A stretch of 64,000 bases of DNA from Culex pipiens pallens (GCF_016801865.2 NC_068938.1:53912950-53976949), one strand, 5' to 3'. Shown: positions 23,701 through 33,850, counted from the first letter of the stretch. Program-made: numbers and translations. Notes: generated from the sequence alone by a model not told the origin.

Positions 23701-24207
23701 CTTGAAAGAAATCATAGGTGTTTAAACGAATACCTACGATGTTTCGTTAACGAGCATCAATCGGATTGGGATGATTGGTTGAAATATTATCAATTTAATT
23801 ACAACACAACTCCACATACTATTCATGGGTACACACCTTATGAATTGGTGTTCGGTGTTAAAGCAAACTTACCACATAGCAATAATCAAAGAAATCTAGA
23901 TCCAGTCTACAATTTAGAAGCATACCACAATGAGTTGAAATTTAGATTACAAAAGAGCCAAAATTTAACAAAGTCAATATTAGAACAGCAAAAACAAGAA
24001 AAAACTCAAATTTGTAACAAAATAATTAATCCTATCCACATACAAATAGGCGATCTGGTTTATCTAAAAAATGAAAATAGGAGAAAACTAGATTCATTTT
24101 ACCAAGGTCCATTTAGAATCACACAAATCAGAGATCCGAATTGCGAATTAGAAGAACCTATAACAAAAAAGAAAACAATAGTGCACAAAAATAGAATAAT
24201 CAAATAA
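20704..24207 (+). CDS. pol: Pol polyprotein (protease, RT, RNase H, integrase)
   Basis: 1167 residues from the first ATG; in practice probably made as Gag-Pol by a -1 slip at 20629, the frame being open back to 20596. Aspartic protease: DTGA at residues 11-14. Reverse transcriptase: polymerase motif YIDD at 416-419. RNase H: D565, E606, D631. Integrase: zinc-binding HHCC starting at H843, and catalytic D905, D965, E1001 (D,D35E). These are all intact, with no stop or frameshift. The domain order PR-RT-RH-IN is Ty3/Gypsy. The RT region (IDDIIVIGCS) resembles 412/mdg1 elements. The C terminus after integrase holds a short tail with a GDLVYLKN segment and no chromodomain. No env follows. It copies the element RNA into DNA and integrates it. 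Confidence 0.95.
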   Translation: MANSKCSFIIDTGADISIFKAGKLKPEQKVNTAKQYNLTGVTDGSIRTLAETETQLKFDNGLIVSHMFQVVPSDFPIITDGLLGRDFFIKYKCSINYENWLLTFNFQENTVEVPIEDNLNNSIVVPPRCEIIRRIPQLSVDEDSVVFSEEIQRGLFCGNTIISPNTSCVKLINTTNSPILLKKFKPKIEPLRNFELLILNNQNRVEDIIEKINFDEIPNYTHDPLKQLITKFSDIFCLPDEKLTTNNFYEQKINLTDPSPVYIPNYKTIHSQKPVIEEQVKKMINDKIIEPSVSNYNSPILLVPKKSSDGSKKWRLVVDFRQLNKKILADKFPLPRIDTILDQLGRAKYFSTLDLTSGFHQIPLEEECRKFTAFSTDTGHFQFLRLPFGLNISPNSFQRMMTIAMAGLTPEVAFIYIDDIIVIGCSMRHHIKNLTTVFERLRHYNLKLNPSKCKFFKSEVTYLGHKVTDKGILPDDSKYESLVKYPVPQNADEVRRFVAFCNYYRKFVENFSTIAHPLNQLCKKNCKFDWSVQCQLAFDTLKHKLLSPKILQYPDFAKTFILTTDASNVGCGAILSQITSEGDRPIAYASRTFTPGEKNKSVILKELTAIHWAINYFKPYLYGNRFVIRTDHRPLVHLYGMKDTTSKLTQMRLDLGEFNFDVIYIAGKENVGADALSRIVITSEQLQNMQMLVVNTRSMQKTKSMQSTQVDTSITYQAAYTVENINETRKLCALRVVNNTLQIYKNKKIMMKIPFQPENESPTLEMTLSRLEKELKKMRIDRISLSTKDEIFKKVTTSTFKIVANKTLQSLQILIYKPPMYVDNKNKIQEILRNFHNTPTGGHVGQTKMYLQIRDLYRWKAMKRSITLFVQACELCKRNKIVQHTKEPQIITTTPSKPFEIITIDTVGPLPKTNNGNRYAITIQCELTKYIVLAPIQNKEANTIARAIVDNFILIYGKFLEIKTDQGTEYNNEVLSQICKQLKIKQTFATAYHPQTIGALERNHRCLNEYLRCFVNEHQSDWDDWLKYYQFNYNTTPHTIHGYTPYELVFGVKANLPHSNNQRNLDPVYNLEAYHNELKFRLQKSQNLTKSILEQQKQEKTQICNKIINPIHIQIGDLVYLKNENRRKLDSFYQGPFRITQIRDPNCELEEPITKKKTIVHKNRIIK

Positions 24208-24445
24208 ACCACCGAGCCTAGCATCAACAATGCAGGTAAATTTTCCCCAGCAATAGACTGCGGAAGTGAAAAATTCGGATACAAAACAACATACATATAC
24301 ACATACACATACACAATGTAACAAAACACAATGTAACAAAGCAAACACACAACAACAAAAATTCATAAATAGGTATATCAAATAAATTGTAAATGGCTAC
24401 TGGAGAATGGCAAAGAATAATTTTACTTCATAAAACTATTCTTTT
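24208..24445 (+). other. retrotransposon 3' untranslated segment
   Basis: About 240 bp between the pol stop and the polypurine tract, containing a (CATACA)-type repeat near 24290-24316. It is too short for an envelope gene. Confidence 0.7.
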
Positions 24446-24457
24446 AAAGGGGGAAGG
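24446..24457 (+). other. polypurine tract
   Basis: AAAGGGGGAAGG lies immediately before the 3' LTR, the expected primer for plus-strand synthesis. It also fixes the LTR start at TGTAATAG. Confidence 0.9.
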
Positions 24458-25015
24458 TGTAATAGTCTGAACACCACTGCATTCCCAACATACCCATTCA
24501 CACTTATTTTCCATTTGTATTACCATGCCCGGACCTCGCACAACAAGACCAGGTTTTGTCTTTCAAAACACAAACCCTGCCTGGCTGTAGAGCCCACACA
24601 CAGTTAGAACCACTTGGCGCAAGCATAATTGCTGATGCTTGCGTATAGCCTTTTTCGAACCATATTTCGGTTCATCGACAATTGGCCGGGACGCTGACTC
24701 CTGCTGAGCCAGCGCAAGGGTTCAACCCAGTACAAGCCAACTCCAGAAGTCTATACTGTAGCACGTAAGTGTCACCACTCAAATTACATGTGATGCAACA
24801 AATTTGACTAGTATAAATACCCGAGTTCAAATAAACAAAAATCAGTCTTTTCGGCTGGAACATCAAGGCGACTTGTCTACTTTATTTCGAGCTCCGAGCT
24901 GGTTACTGCTCCTCGCAGTCTACCACACCTTGGATAGCTCTTAATGCAAAGAAAGTCCCTGCAGGTTTCCCCGCGGTTCTTACGCCTCGCACTGTCGAAC
25001 GTTTGAGATATTACA
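24458..25015 (+). repeat. 3' LTR (558 bp)
   Basis: Same length as the 5' LTR with about five differences, e.g. GAGATATTACA here against GAGTTATTACA at the 5' LTR end. It is followed directly by CGTGGCACACTTG, a 47-bp monomer in reverse orientation. Confidence 0.95.
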
Positions 25016-27014
25016 CGTGGCACACTTGTGACAACGACCATACAAACTCCTACCAAAATATTCGTGGCACACTTGTGACAACGACCATACAAACTTCCAT
25101 CGAAATATTTGTTGCACACTTGTGACAACGACCATACAAACTCCTACCAAAATATTCGTGGCACACTTGTGACAACGACCATACAAACTCCTACCAAAAT
25201 ATTCGTGGCACACTTGTGACAACGACCATACAAACTACCATTGAAATATTCGTGGCACACTTGTGACAACGACCATACAAACTTCCATCGAAATATTTGT
25301 TGCACACTTGTGACAACGACCATACAAACTTCCATCGAAATATTTGTTGCACACTTGTGACAACGACCATACAAACTATCATCGAAATATTCGTGGCACA
25401 CTTGTGACAACGACCATACAAACTCCTACCAAAATATTCGTGGCACACTTGTGACAACGACCATACAAACTCCTACCAAAATATTCGTGGCACACTTGTG
25501 ACAACGACCATACAAACTTCCATCGAAATATTTGTTGCACACTTGTGACAACGACCATACAAACTTCCATCGAAATATTTGTTGCACACTTGTGACAACG
25601 ACCATACAAACTCCTACCAAAATATTCGTGGCACACTTGTGACAACGACCATACAAACTCCTATCAAAATATTCGTTGCACACTTGTGACAACGACCATA
25701 CAAACTATCATCGAAATATTCGTGGCACACTTGTGACAACGACCATACAAACTCCTACCAAAATATTCGTGGCACACTTGTGACAACGACCATACAAACT
25801 CCTACCAAAATATTCGTGGCACACTTGTGACAACGACCATACAAACTTCCATCGAAATATTTGTTGCACACTTGTGACAACGACCATACAAACTTCCATC
25901 GAAATATTTGTTGCACACTTGTGACAACGACCATACAAACTCCTACCAAAATATTCGTGGCACACTTGTGACAACGACCATACAAACTCCTACCAAAATA
26001 TTCGTGGCACACTTGTGACAACGACCATACAAACTACCATTGAAATATTCGTGGCACACTTGTGACAACGACCATACAAACTTCCATCGAAATATTTGTT
26101 GCACACTTGTGACAACGACCATACAAACTTCCATCGAAATATTTGTTGCACACTTGTGACAACGACCATACAAACTCCTACCAAAATATTCGTGGCACAC
26201 TTGTGACAACGACCATACAAACTCCTACCAAAATATTCGTGGCACACTTGTGACAACGACCATACAAACTACCATTGAAATATTCGTGGCACACTTGTGA
26301 CAACGACCATACAAACTTCCATCGAAATATTTGTTGCACACTTGTGACAACGACCATACAAACTCCTATCAAAATATTCGTTGCACACTTGTGACAACGA
26401 CCATACAAACTATCATCGAAATATTCGTGGCACACTTGTGACAACGACCATACAAACTCCTACCAAAATATTCGTGGCACACTTGTGACAACGACCATAC
26501 AAACTCCTACCAAAATATTCGTGGCACACTTGTGACAACGACCATACAAACTTCCATCGAAATATTTGTTGCACACTTGTGACAACGACCATACAAACTC
26601 CTACCAAAATATTCGTGGCACACTTGTGACAACGACCATACAAACTCCTACCAAAATATTCGTGGCACACTTGTGACAACGACCATACAAACTACCATTG
26701 AAATATTCGTGGCACACTTGTGACAACGACCATACAAACTTCCATCGAAATATTTGTTGCACACTTGTGACAACGACCATACAAACTCCTACCAAAATAT
26801 TCGTGGCACACTTGTGACAACGACCATACAAACTACCATCGAAATATTCGTGGTACACTTGTGACAACGACCATACAAACATCCATTGAAATATTCGTGG
26901 CACACTTGTGACAACGACCATACAAACTCCTACCAAAATATTCGTTGCACACTTGTGACAACGACCATACAAACCCATCAACATTTTGGTGGTACTCTTG
27001 TGACAACGACCATA
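25016..27014 (-). repeat. 47-bp minisatellite array, right arm (about 42 copies)
   Basis: The same 47-bp monomer as the left arm but inverted. The same variant classes occur (complements of GGTAGGAG, CGATGGAAG, CAATGGTAG, GATAGGAG), plus a TATCATCG variant of its own. Order repeats at 235 bp (5 x 47), as seen at 25144/25379 and 25708/25943/26178/26413, unlike the 188-bp order on the left. The TTTATATGG variant common on the left is absent. The array ends at a diverged monomer (CCATCAACATTTTGGTGGTA) that mirrors the first one on the left. Confidence 0.95.
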
Positions 27015-27082
27015 ATCCCTTTGAAGCTCTTTTGTGACACGTAGTACATGTTCTTCATTTATTTGAAGTGCACTCTTGTGAC
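27015..27082 (-). repeat. right collar of the foldback
   Basis: Reverse complement of 14681-14751 with very few differences, containing CATGTTCTTCATTTATTTGA. Outward from here the right side (27083-27735) is different from the left side, apart from short CTTGTGACACGT blocks near 27500-27550. Confidence 0.85.
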
Positions 27083-27739
27083 ACGGTGATTTACAGAATG
27101 TGCTATAAATCTGAAAAAGGTTTGTGTCTTGAATGATTTAATTTTCCATCATGGATTTTGTGTTTGCTATGTGGATACATGGGAAAATCATTGGTTTTCC
27201 ATGATTTTCATCATTTTCTCATATTTTATTTTATTGCACTACTATGAATATGACTCATTTTTTTTGTATTGAGCTTATTTTAATATTTTAGATAATTTAA
27301 GAGAATTTTTATTATTACTCATCAAAAAATCGTGGAAAACTTCGGAAAAGCGAGAAAATTTTCCTCGTTTTTTCAACATTTTGATTGCTTACCGTTGTTT
27401 CAAGGTAATCTTATCATAAAAATTTCAAAAACTATTGTTTAACTTAACTAAACTATTGATTTGAGCTTATTTAATTTTGTATGGGAATTCTGTGCACACT
27501 TGTGACACGTAGTACATTTTTACTTTCAAAACACACTTGTGACACGTGCTTTTCAGATTTTTAGTTACATTTTATACTGTAACTTTTAGTAGGTTTCACT
27601 AAATTAGTCCATACTTGGAGTGTTTGTTTATCGATAGTATACGAACAGATCGTTTTATTCAAAAAAAGTTTATCATGTATTGTTGTGAAAATATTCAACC
27701 TCAAACTTTAAAAACCGTTTTTCTCGAAAAGTACCAAAT

Positions 27740-27771
27740 GGTCTATGTCACAAGATAGCACACAGCTGACG
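27740..27771 (-). repeat. right terminal inverted repeat of the giant foldback
   Basis: ACAAGATAGCACACAGCTGA followed by CG is the exact complement of the left end at 14401. AAAT follows on the right and precedes the left end, a possible 4-bp target duplication. The element end is also recognisable at 33130. Confidence 0.8.
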
Positions 27772-27881
27772 AAATGTCAAACACCCTTCAAAGCTTCGTT
27801 TCTCAAAGAAAAATGTCTATGCAAGCCATGAGAAAATGAAATTATTGACAACCAGAAAAGATTTTTAGAGTAAAATTGATT

Positions 27882-27903
27882 CAAGGGACCGTCGAGGAAG
27901 AGA
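27882..27903 (+). repeat. 22-bp direct repeat flanking the giant foldback, right copy
   Basis: Identical to 14266-14287 in the same orientation, 110 bp outside the foldback's right end. The near-equal distances (113 and 110 bp) on both sides are notable. Confidence 0.7.
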
Positions 27904-28262
27904 TCCTTCAAGCAAGAGAAAATATCGAGGAATGAAGAGAATCGTAGTATGCAGTTTGAAGGGACTGAAAATTTCATCGGTAGATGGAGCAATATTGAAA
28001 TCGGGAAGATCGACAGCCAGAGAGTCGACTGTATTTCTTCTAAGCTAAATTATTCTATATTGGTTCTTTTGTTAAGTTAAAATGTATAAAAAATTTAATT
28101 ACACCGTTCTTGAACACAATTTTGCTAATAAATTGGAGAAAAGTGACTTGCCATGTGTTTACAAATAGTTTTGCCAGATTTTTTTCTGTTCAGACCTAGT
28201 ATCAATATGCTTGTTACCAACATTTCAATTTATTTATTGATTTTTTCAAAATAATTGGTAAC
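27904..28262. other. no recognisable gene
   Basis: 360 bp of AT-rich sequence; nothing assignable. Confidence 0.5.
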
Positions 28263-28952
28263 ACTGTCAAAACACTTTTGCTCTTGCGGAACACGGAGGG
28301 ACAATCCTGCAGGATCCAAATAAAAAATGCTCCGATACGGTTCAAATTTGGCATCGAAGTCCTTGGTCAAAATAATTTGACCAATATTTTTTTGTTTGGC
28401 GCCCTTAGTGATCCGATCTGAAATAGGGTGATCCTAAAAATTGCGCTTTTTGTCCAATTATAATATCCCCGGAACGGCTGAACCAATTTTAGCTCACCAA
28501 GTGGAAAAAAGGGTGTTAAGTTATGCTTTTAATTAAAAATACTAAGACCTTCAGAATACAAAGCTGAAAACAAAATGTAGCATTCAATATTACGCCCTTT
28601 TGAAATGTTAGTCTTGATCTGTTTTCGAAAAGATAGGAAAACTTCACGAATGTTTCATATTTTAACATTGAAAATTGAACCATAAGTTGCTGAGATATCG
28701 ACATTAGAAAATGGTGGGTTGCTTGGGTGCGACTGAGAAAACATCAATTTTCCTGTTTGTAAAGTAAATCTAAATAAATTGATGTTTTCTAAGTCGCACC
28801 CAAACAACCCACCATTTTCTAATGTCGATATCTCAGCAACTAATGGTCCGATTTTCAATGTTAAAACTTGAAATTTTCTGGTCTTTTCGATAAAAGTGTT
28901 TTAAAAATTTTTGAATCAAAACCAACATTTCAAAAGGGCGTAATATTGAATG
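28263..28952. mobile_element. foldback element with strong central stem, plus diverged relative of the 7.7-kb palindrome
   Basis: 28290-28510 resembles the outer arm of the 7714-8768 element (GGAACGGCTGAACCAATTTT near 28470). 28581-28952 is a palindrome: ATTCAATATTACGCCCTTTT at the left faces its complement ending at 28951. The inner arms 28685-28750 and 28778-28842 are almost perfect around a spacer of about 27 bp. No coding capacity. The direct repetition of CCCTTTTGAAATGTTAGTCT at 28597 and 28958 suggests a truncated third arm. Confidence 0.75.
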
Positions 28953-30984
28953 ATTGGCCCTTTTGAAATGTTAGTCTTGATTCATTTTTTTAAATATTTT
29001 TTTTGAAAGGATCGGAAAATTAACCTATCAATAGTCCTCAACAATACCTAAAACTTTGCCGAAGACACCAAATTGATCAGAAAAATCACTCAAATGTTAC
29101 AGCTGTTTGAATATTTACGTACCATTTTTGTATGGACAGCTGCCAAAATTGTATGGAGACTTGTATGGGTGAACCAATGACACAAAATAGCTTCTTTGGT
29201 CATAAGAAAGGCCTCCACAAAGTTTGAGTCGAATAAAAAAATACAAAAAATTTCAGAGTGCTTATTTTTGCAAGAGTTGCTCACAAGATTTTTAATTTTC
29301 AGATTAATACTTGAAATAAACACATACAAGGTAAAAAAATGGTTTTGAACGGGACTGCTTTTTTTTTCAAGATATTAAAAAAAAACTATTTCACAACTTG
29401 AGTTCACAGTTTCGTTCGCTCCTTAAAAGCCAACTTTCCCGTCAACAAGATTCAATTGGTTGCAATTTGGTTTCACGAATTGTGTCATTTTAAAATTGCG
29501 ACAACTCAAATCCGCGCGCACCAAGGTGGCTTATGGTTTTGCATGATGGCAGGAGGACCATATCGGGTTTTTCAAAGAAACACTTCAAACCAAACCGAGG
29601 GGCGTCGCGACGTCGAGTGTGTTTGCTTTGCAACGCGCGAATTCAAAACAAAAATTCGCACTCATATGATTAACCTTTCTCTGCGTGGTCACTTAAGCGA
29701 TTGAGGTATACGGACGGGGTATTGCATCTTTGGCTCGATGGTTGGACTGGATTAAGATAAGATTGGGGTTTTCTTTCTGATTGCATGTTGTTGGTAAAGA
29801 AATCGTTTTGTAATGTAATCCGGATTTTTTGTTTTTCGAAATTATTGTTGTAATAGTTTTGACAGAAGATTACAAACACAAATTTGTGACTTTCACACTC
29901 GATCCATCAGCCAACCAATCATCACCTTATCAAAAACCCACTATAGACTCCACTCGATTAATTCCAAACCATCACCATTTTGGCTCGTCTCCTCCATCAA
30001 TGGAGTTCGCATCAATCGCCCATAAGGCACACCACCACCACCAGCACCCAAACATCCATCGAAAGCCATTTTGAGTTGATTAGGGTCGACATCGGGGTGC
30101 ATTTTTCCGTTCACACCGCGCGGGTATCGACGTTTTAATTAATGGCTCCAGGTCCGCGCGCGCGACATCTCACTCATTCCTTTGGATGATGTAGTTCAAT
30201 AGGCGAAGGTCTCCGCATGTCGGCGATGCCCGATGGATGGATGGAGTTGGAGTTTCCCAAAAAACAAAACAACTTTGAGTCCACGCTGCAAGTTCGAATG
30301 CATCTGACGATGCTAATAATTACAGGGCAAAATCAATCAAAACGAGCTACAGTGAAACACCGATGGTGTGACAATTGCACTGACGAGCTGTCAATCTTAT
30401 ACATACAAACATTAATATAAGGTTTATGCCAAACAACCATGGTTCTACGGTACCATTTTGGCCATCAGTCGGGTCACCAGCACGACCAATCCAATCGACT
30501 TCAACCTGCATGCAGACTCTAGTTTGTTGCTGTGATAGTTTGTCGATGGAGTTGCTTTATTAATTTTTTAGTAGATTTTTATTCGAATATTTGATGAACA
30601 TAAATTATGAGCACTGTCGTCGTCAATAAGTGGGTCCCACCGGTTGCTGATGACTGTGAGGGAAGGGGTAGGGTGACCAAAGCGTTACGTAACGCGTTTT
30701 AGGTGATTTTTGTTGGGTTTTATTGTTCATCAAACGGATTCGTGGTGGCTGCATCGTGTGGTGGGCTCGTCAGGCGGTGTAAAATAATTAATTCACAGTT
30801 TGATTCACTTGACAGATCCTAATCTCGTGTTGGTTAGTGCCTTTGAAATGTAGCACGGTAGGACCTTCTGTGAGCGCAGCAGGAGGGTTGGGATGAAAAC
30901 ACAAATAAACAGAAAATTGTAAAGTTCGCACGGTTTCAGCCTTGGATCCATCGATTATTTGGTATTATTAGCTGATATATTTTA
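28953..30984. other. no recognisable gene
   Basis: The left edge (28953-29330) contains a block with AAACTTTGCCGAAGACACCA, shared in looser form with 8938 and 38150. The remainder shows no repeats or convincing coding frames. Scattered GC-rich patches near 30100 and 30640 have no assignable function. Confidence 0.5.
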
Positions 30985-33128
30985 TAGCAATTCCATGTCA
31001 AATAGGGAATCGGTTGTACCGGACCCTCTCCGATTTCAATGAAACTTTGTAGACATGTTATCCTACGCTTATGTAAGCCATTTTTGTGTATATGAAGCCA
31101 GTTTCACTCGATAATGACATTTGAGAAGGGCGTGAGTGTTTTAAATATTTTTGCATTTCGTAATTTAAATATCTCTGTATCTCGAAGTCGTTGCATCGTA
31201 TCAAAAGGTGGTCAAAGGCAGACTTGTAGGAAATTTGACGGGCTTTCCGAAAAAATACACTGAAATAAAAAAACGCCTCTTTTATGAGATTTTTCAATTT
31301 TTAAGTTTAAAAGTCAAATTTGATGGTGAGCCCAAATACGGGAATCGATTCTACAGACAATTTGTCACAAAAGTCTCCATATTGACCACTGTCCTAAGTC
31401 CAATCCTTGTGAAGTTACAGCGGTTTTAAAAATAAAAAAAATTAAAAAAAATGTTTTTTTGATGTTTTTTGACAATTTTTATATGACAGACTTGATTTTT
31501 CAGTCTCGTAAGTATGGGCTCACAGATATAAGCTAATTGCATTGCTCATAACTGAAAACTGAAGATTTTTTTCAGTGTAGTTCCGTGGATGGTAGTAACC
31601 TAGATAGTAAATTAGCTTAAGAGGCAGTATTTGTAGATTCTGCTCGGTTTGTTCTAGAGGTCGTATCGAGGTGCTCCGATTTGGATGAAACTTTCAGGGT
31701 TTGTTTGTCTATACATGAGATGAACTCATGCCAAATATGAGCCCTCTACGACAAAGGTAAGTGGGGTAAAACGGGCATTGAAGTTTGAGGTCCAAAAAAC
31801 AAGAAAAATCTTAAAATTGCTCGCATTTCCGTAAAACTTCATCAATTCCAACTCTCTTAGATGCATTCGAATGGTCTTTCGAAGCCCTTCAAAATGTGCT
31901 ATAGACATCCAGGATTGGTTTGACTTTTTCTCATAGCTTTTGCAAATTACTGTTAAAAATGGATTTTTTTAAAACCTTAATAACTTTTGGCAACAGCCTC
32001 CAACACCCATAGTTCAAAAGTTAGGGAATTGCATGGACTATAAGCCTACGGTATTAACTTTTTGGCCAATCGCAGTTTTTCTCATAGTTTTACGATTTTT
32101 CTAGAACAAACATTTTACAACGTAAGTTTTTGCCCTGTAGGCCAAGAAGACGGCACTTTTTGGTCTCAATTTTGTCATATTCGGAATCCTCGGACAATTT
32201 CACGTAAGTTAGAAGTATTGGAGTTGTAATTTTGATTTAAAATATAATTAAATAAAACATTTTTAAAAAAAGAAATAGATCTTATTTACCCTGTGATCAA
32301 TACGTCAAATGCTGTATCAAGTAGGCGAAAACTTGTTTTACCCCTAATCCGACAAAATTCTAAATAATATTTTAATCAATTCTAAATGACATTTTTTCCA
32401 ATCAAATTCAAAATTCCAACACCTCAATCTAATGTAAAATTTTCTGAGGATTCCGAATATGTCAAAATTGAGACCAAAAAGTGCCGCTATGGAAGCCTAC
32501 AGGGCAAAAACTAACGTTGTAAAATGTTTGTTCTAGAAAAATCGTAAAACTATGAGAAAAACTGCGATTGGCCAAAAAGTTAATACCGTAGGCTTATAGT
32601 CCATGAAATTCCCTAACTTTTGACCTATGGGAGTATGGGTGTTGGAGGCTGTTGCCAAAAGTTATTAAGGTTTTAAAAAAATCCATTTTTAACAGTAATT
32701 TGCAAAAGCTATGAGAAAAAGTCAAACCAATCCTGGATGTCTATAGCACATTTTGAAGGGCATCAAAGACCTTTCGAATGCATCTAAGAGAGTTGGAATT
32801 GATGAAGTTTTACGGAAATGCGAGCAATTTTAAGATTTTTCATGTTTTTTGGACCTCAAACTTCAATGCCCGTTTTAACCCACTTCCCTTTGTCGTAGAG
32901 GGCTCATATTTGGCATGAGTTCATCTCATGTATAGACAAACAAACCCTGAAAGTTTCATCCAAATCGGAGCACCTCGATACGACCTGTTACACATCGGTG
33001 AAAAACTCGCTCTTAAATCATCAAAAAAACGAGTTACTTCGAAAAGTGGCCAAAGAAAATCTTATGAGAAATTGGACGAGCTTTCCGGTAAAAATATTTA
33101 CTAGACTGAAAAATCAAGTCTGTCATAT
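30985..33128. mobile_element. foldback (52.3-kb family) split by a nested foldback
   Basis: The left part (30985-31640) is similar to 52298-53190, with the blocks CCCTCTCCGATTTCAATGAA and GTTGCATCGTATCAAAAGGT. The right part (33000-33128) resumes the family (GAAAAATCAAGTCTGTCATA). In between, 31658-32986 is a separate foldback. The right end abuts a fragment of the giant-foldback terminus at 33130. Confidence 0.75.
31658..32986. mobile_element. nested 1.33-kb foldback element
   Basis: Terminal inverted repeats AGGTCGTATCGAGGTGCTCC on the left and the complement ending at 32986. Arms of about 530-550 bp each are close to identical; for example CATGAGATGAACTCATGCC faces its complement near 32920. 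The unpaired centre (about 32200-32430) is AT-rich. A long near-perfect stem like this would give double-stranded RNA if transcribed. No open frame of note. Confidence 0.85.
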
Positions 33129-33225
33129 CGTCAGCTGTGTGCTTGCTATCTTGTGACATAGACCATTTTGGTCAAAAATGAGTTAATGATGACGTTTTGC
33201 TATGCTTAACAAACAAAATTTAATG
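33129..33225 (+). mobile_element. terminal fragment of the giant-foldback family
   Basis: CGTCAGCTGTGTGC followed by TTGCTATCTTGTGACATAGA and on to GAGTTAATGATGACGTTTTG matches the left end at 14401-14480. One 4-bp insertion (TTGC duplication) splits the GTGCTATC motif. The fragment loses similarity after about 33210. Confidence 0.8.
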
Positions 33226-33589
33226 TTTATTTGAAGAGTTTTTTCTCTCGGCTCTAATCGTGAAATTTTGACAAGAACTTATCAAGAAAAAAACTATCTC
33301 GAAATGATCAAAACTTTTTTTTCATTTGTTCGTAATTTTATGATTTTTTCCATTTTATTTTTATTTGTTATGTGATATTTTTTTTATAAATGATCTTGAA
33401 ACTATTTTTTTAAGGAGTAAGGATGTATTGACCAAATCGTTTGTTATTATTTATTTATTTAAAAACCTGCTTATTTTTTTCAAAGCATTTCAAATTTAAA
33501 ATGAGATTTGCGTTTGATAAGTATTCTCTCATTTTTTCCATAAAATTTACAGCTGGTTACTTGGGAGTTCATGACAATTTAACCCTCTA
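33226..33589. other. AT-rich sequence, no recognisable gene
   Basis: T-rich with runs of 6-9 T; nothing assignable. Confidence 0.5.
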
Positions 33590-33850
33590 CTGCCCATTTT
33601 TTTCCCGTGTTAAGAAGGTCAATTTGTTCTACGAAAAACTTTACTGGACTTGTTTTATATTTTTCTTGTTTAATTTTATGTATTTTAATTTGCATTTATC
33701 TTGTTTAGATTATCTTTATGTTGGTAGGATTTAACCTGTTCTACCACCTCCTATCATTACATTTTGCCTTCCTATTTTTATGTTTTTAAAGTCACTTTTT
33801 CCATTTTTTGTTTTGTTTTTCATATTTTTTGCTCTAGAATGGCACCATTA
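33590..33850 (+). repeat. dispersed repeat, inverted copy at 48240-48540
   Basis: TTTGTTCTACGAAAAACTTTACT, the region around TTTTAATTTGCATTTATCT and CTACCACCTCCTATCATTAC are found as reverse complements near 48490, 48430 and 48365. Both copies are AT-rich and diverged; the element class is unknown. Confidence 0.7.

Larger units (their letters stand above)
17673..25015 (+). mobile_element. complete Ty3/Gypsy retrotransposon, 412/mdg1-like
   Basis: A 7343-bp element with 558-bp LTRs (TG...CA), a primer site directly after the 5' LTR, a 1.08-kb leader, gag, pol in the -1 frame, and a polypurine tract before the 3' LTR. Pol order is protease, RT, RNase H, integrase, so it is Ty3/Gypsy. The arginine-tRNA-type primer site, the Gag without CCHC knuckles and the RT character point to the mdg1/412 clade. 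There is no envelope ORF (only 250 bp lie between pol and the 3' LTR). All reading frames are open and the LTRs differ at only about five positions, so the copy is young and possibly active. It interrupts the giant foldback exactly where satellite orientation flips. Confidence 0.95.
14401..27771. mobile_element. giant foldback element with 47-bp minisatellite arms
   Basis: Outer ends are a 36-bp perfect inverted repeat: CGTCAGCTGTGTGCTATCTT continues to GACCATTT on the left, and its complement ends at 27771. Inside come non-identical subterminal segments, then a collar of about 70 bp conserved in inverted orientation with only a few differences (14681-14751 versus 27015-27082), then the opposed 47-bp arrays. 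AAAT borders both ends and may be the target duplication. The organisation (long inverted repeats made of short tandem subrepeats around a loop) resembles foldback elements described in flies, such as FB and Galileo; the sequences have not been compared. No transposase is visible. A Ty3/Gypsy retrotransposon occupies the centre. Confidence 0.8.

Noticed and set aside
24208..24457. Envelope gene after pol
   Set aside because: Only 250 bp lie between the pol stop and the 3' LTR, with no frame of sufficient length.
25016..27014. Recurrent open frames of 80-127 codons in the right array
   Set aside because: Same periodicity artefact on the other strand.
14752..27014. CRISPR array
   Set aside because: No unique spacers: the whole 47-bp unit is repeated with a few recurring variants, there are no cas genes, and the genome is animal.
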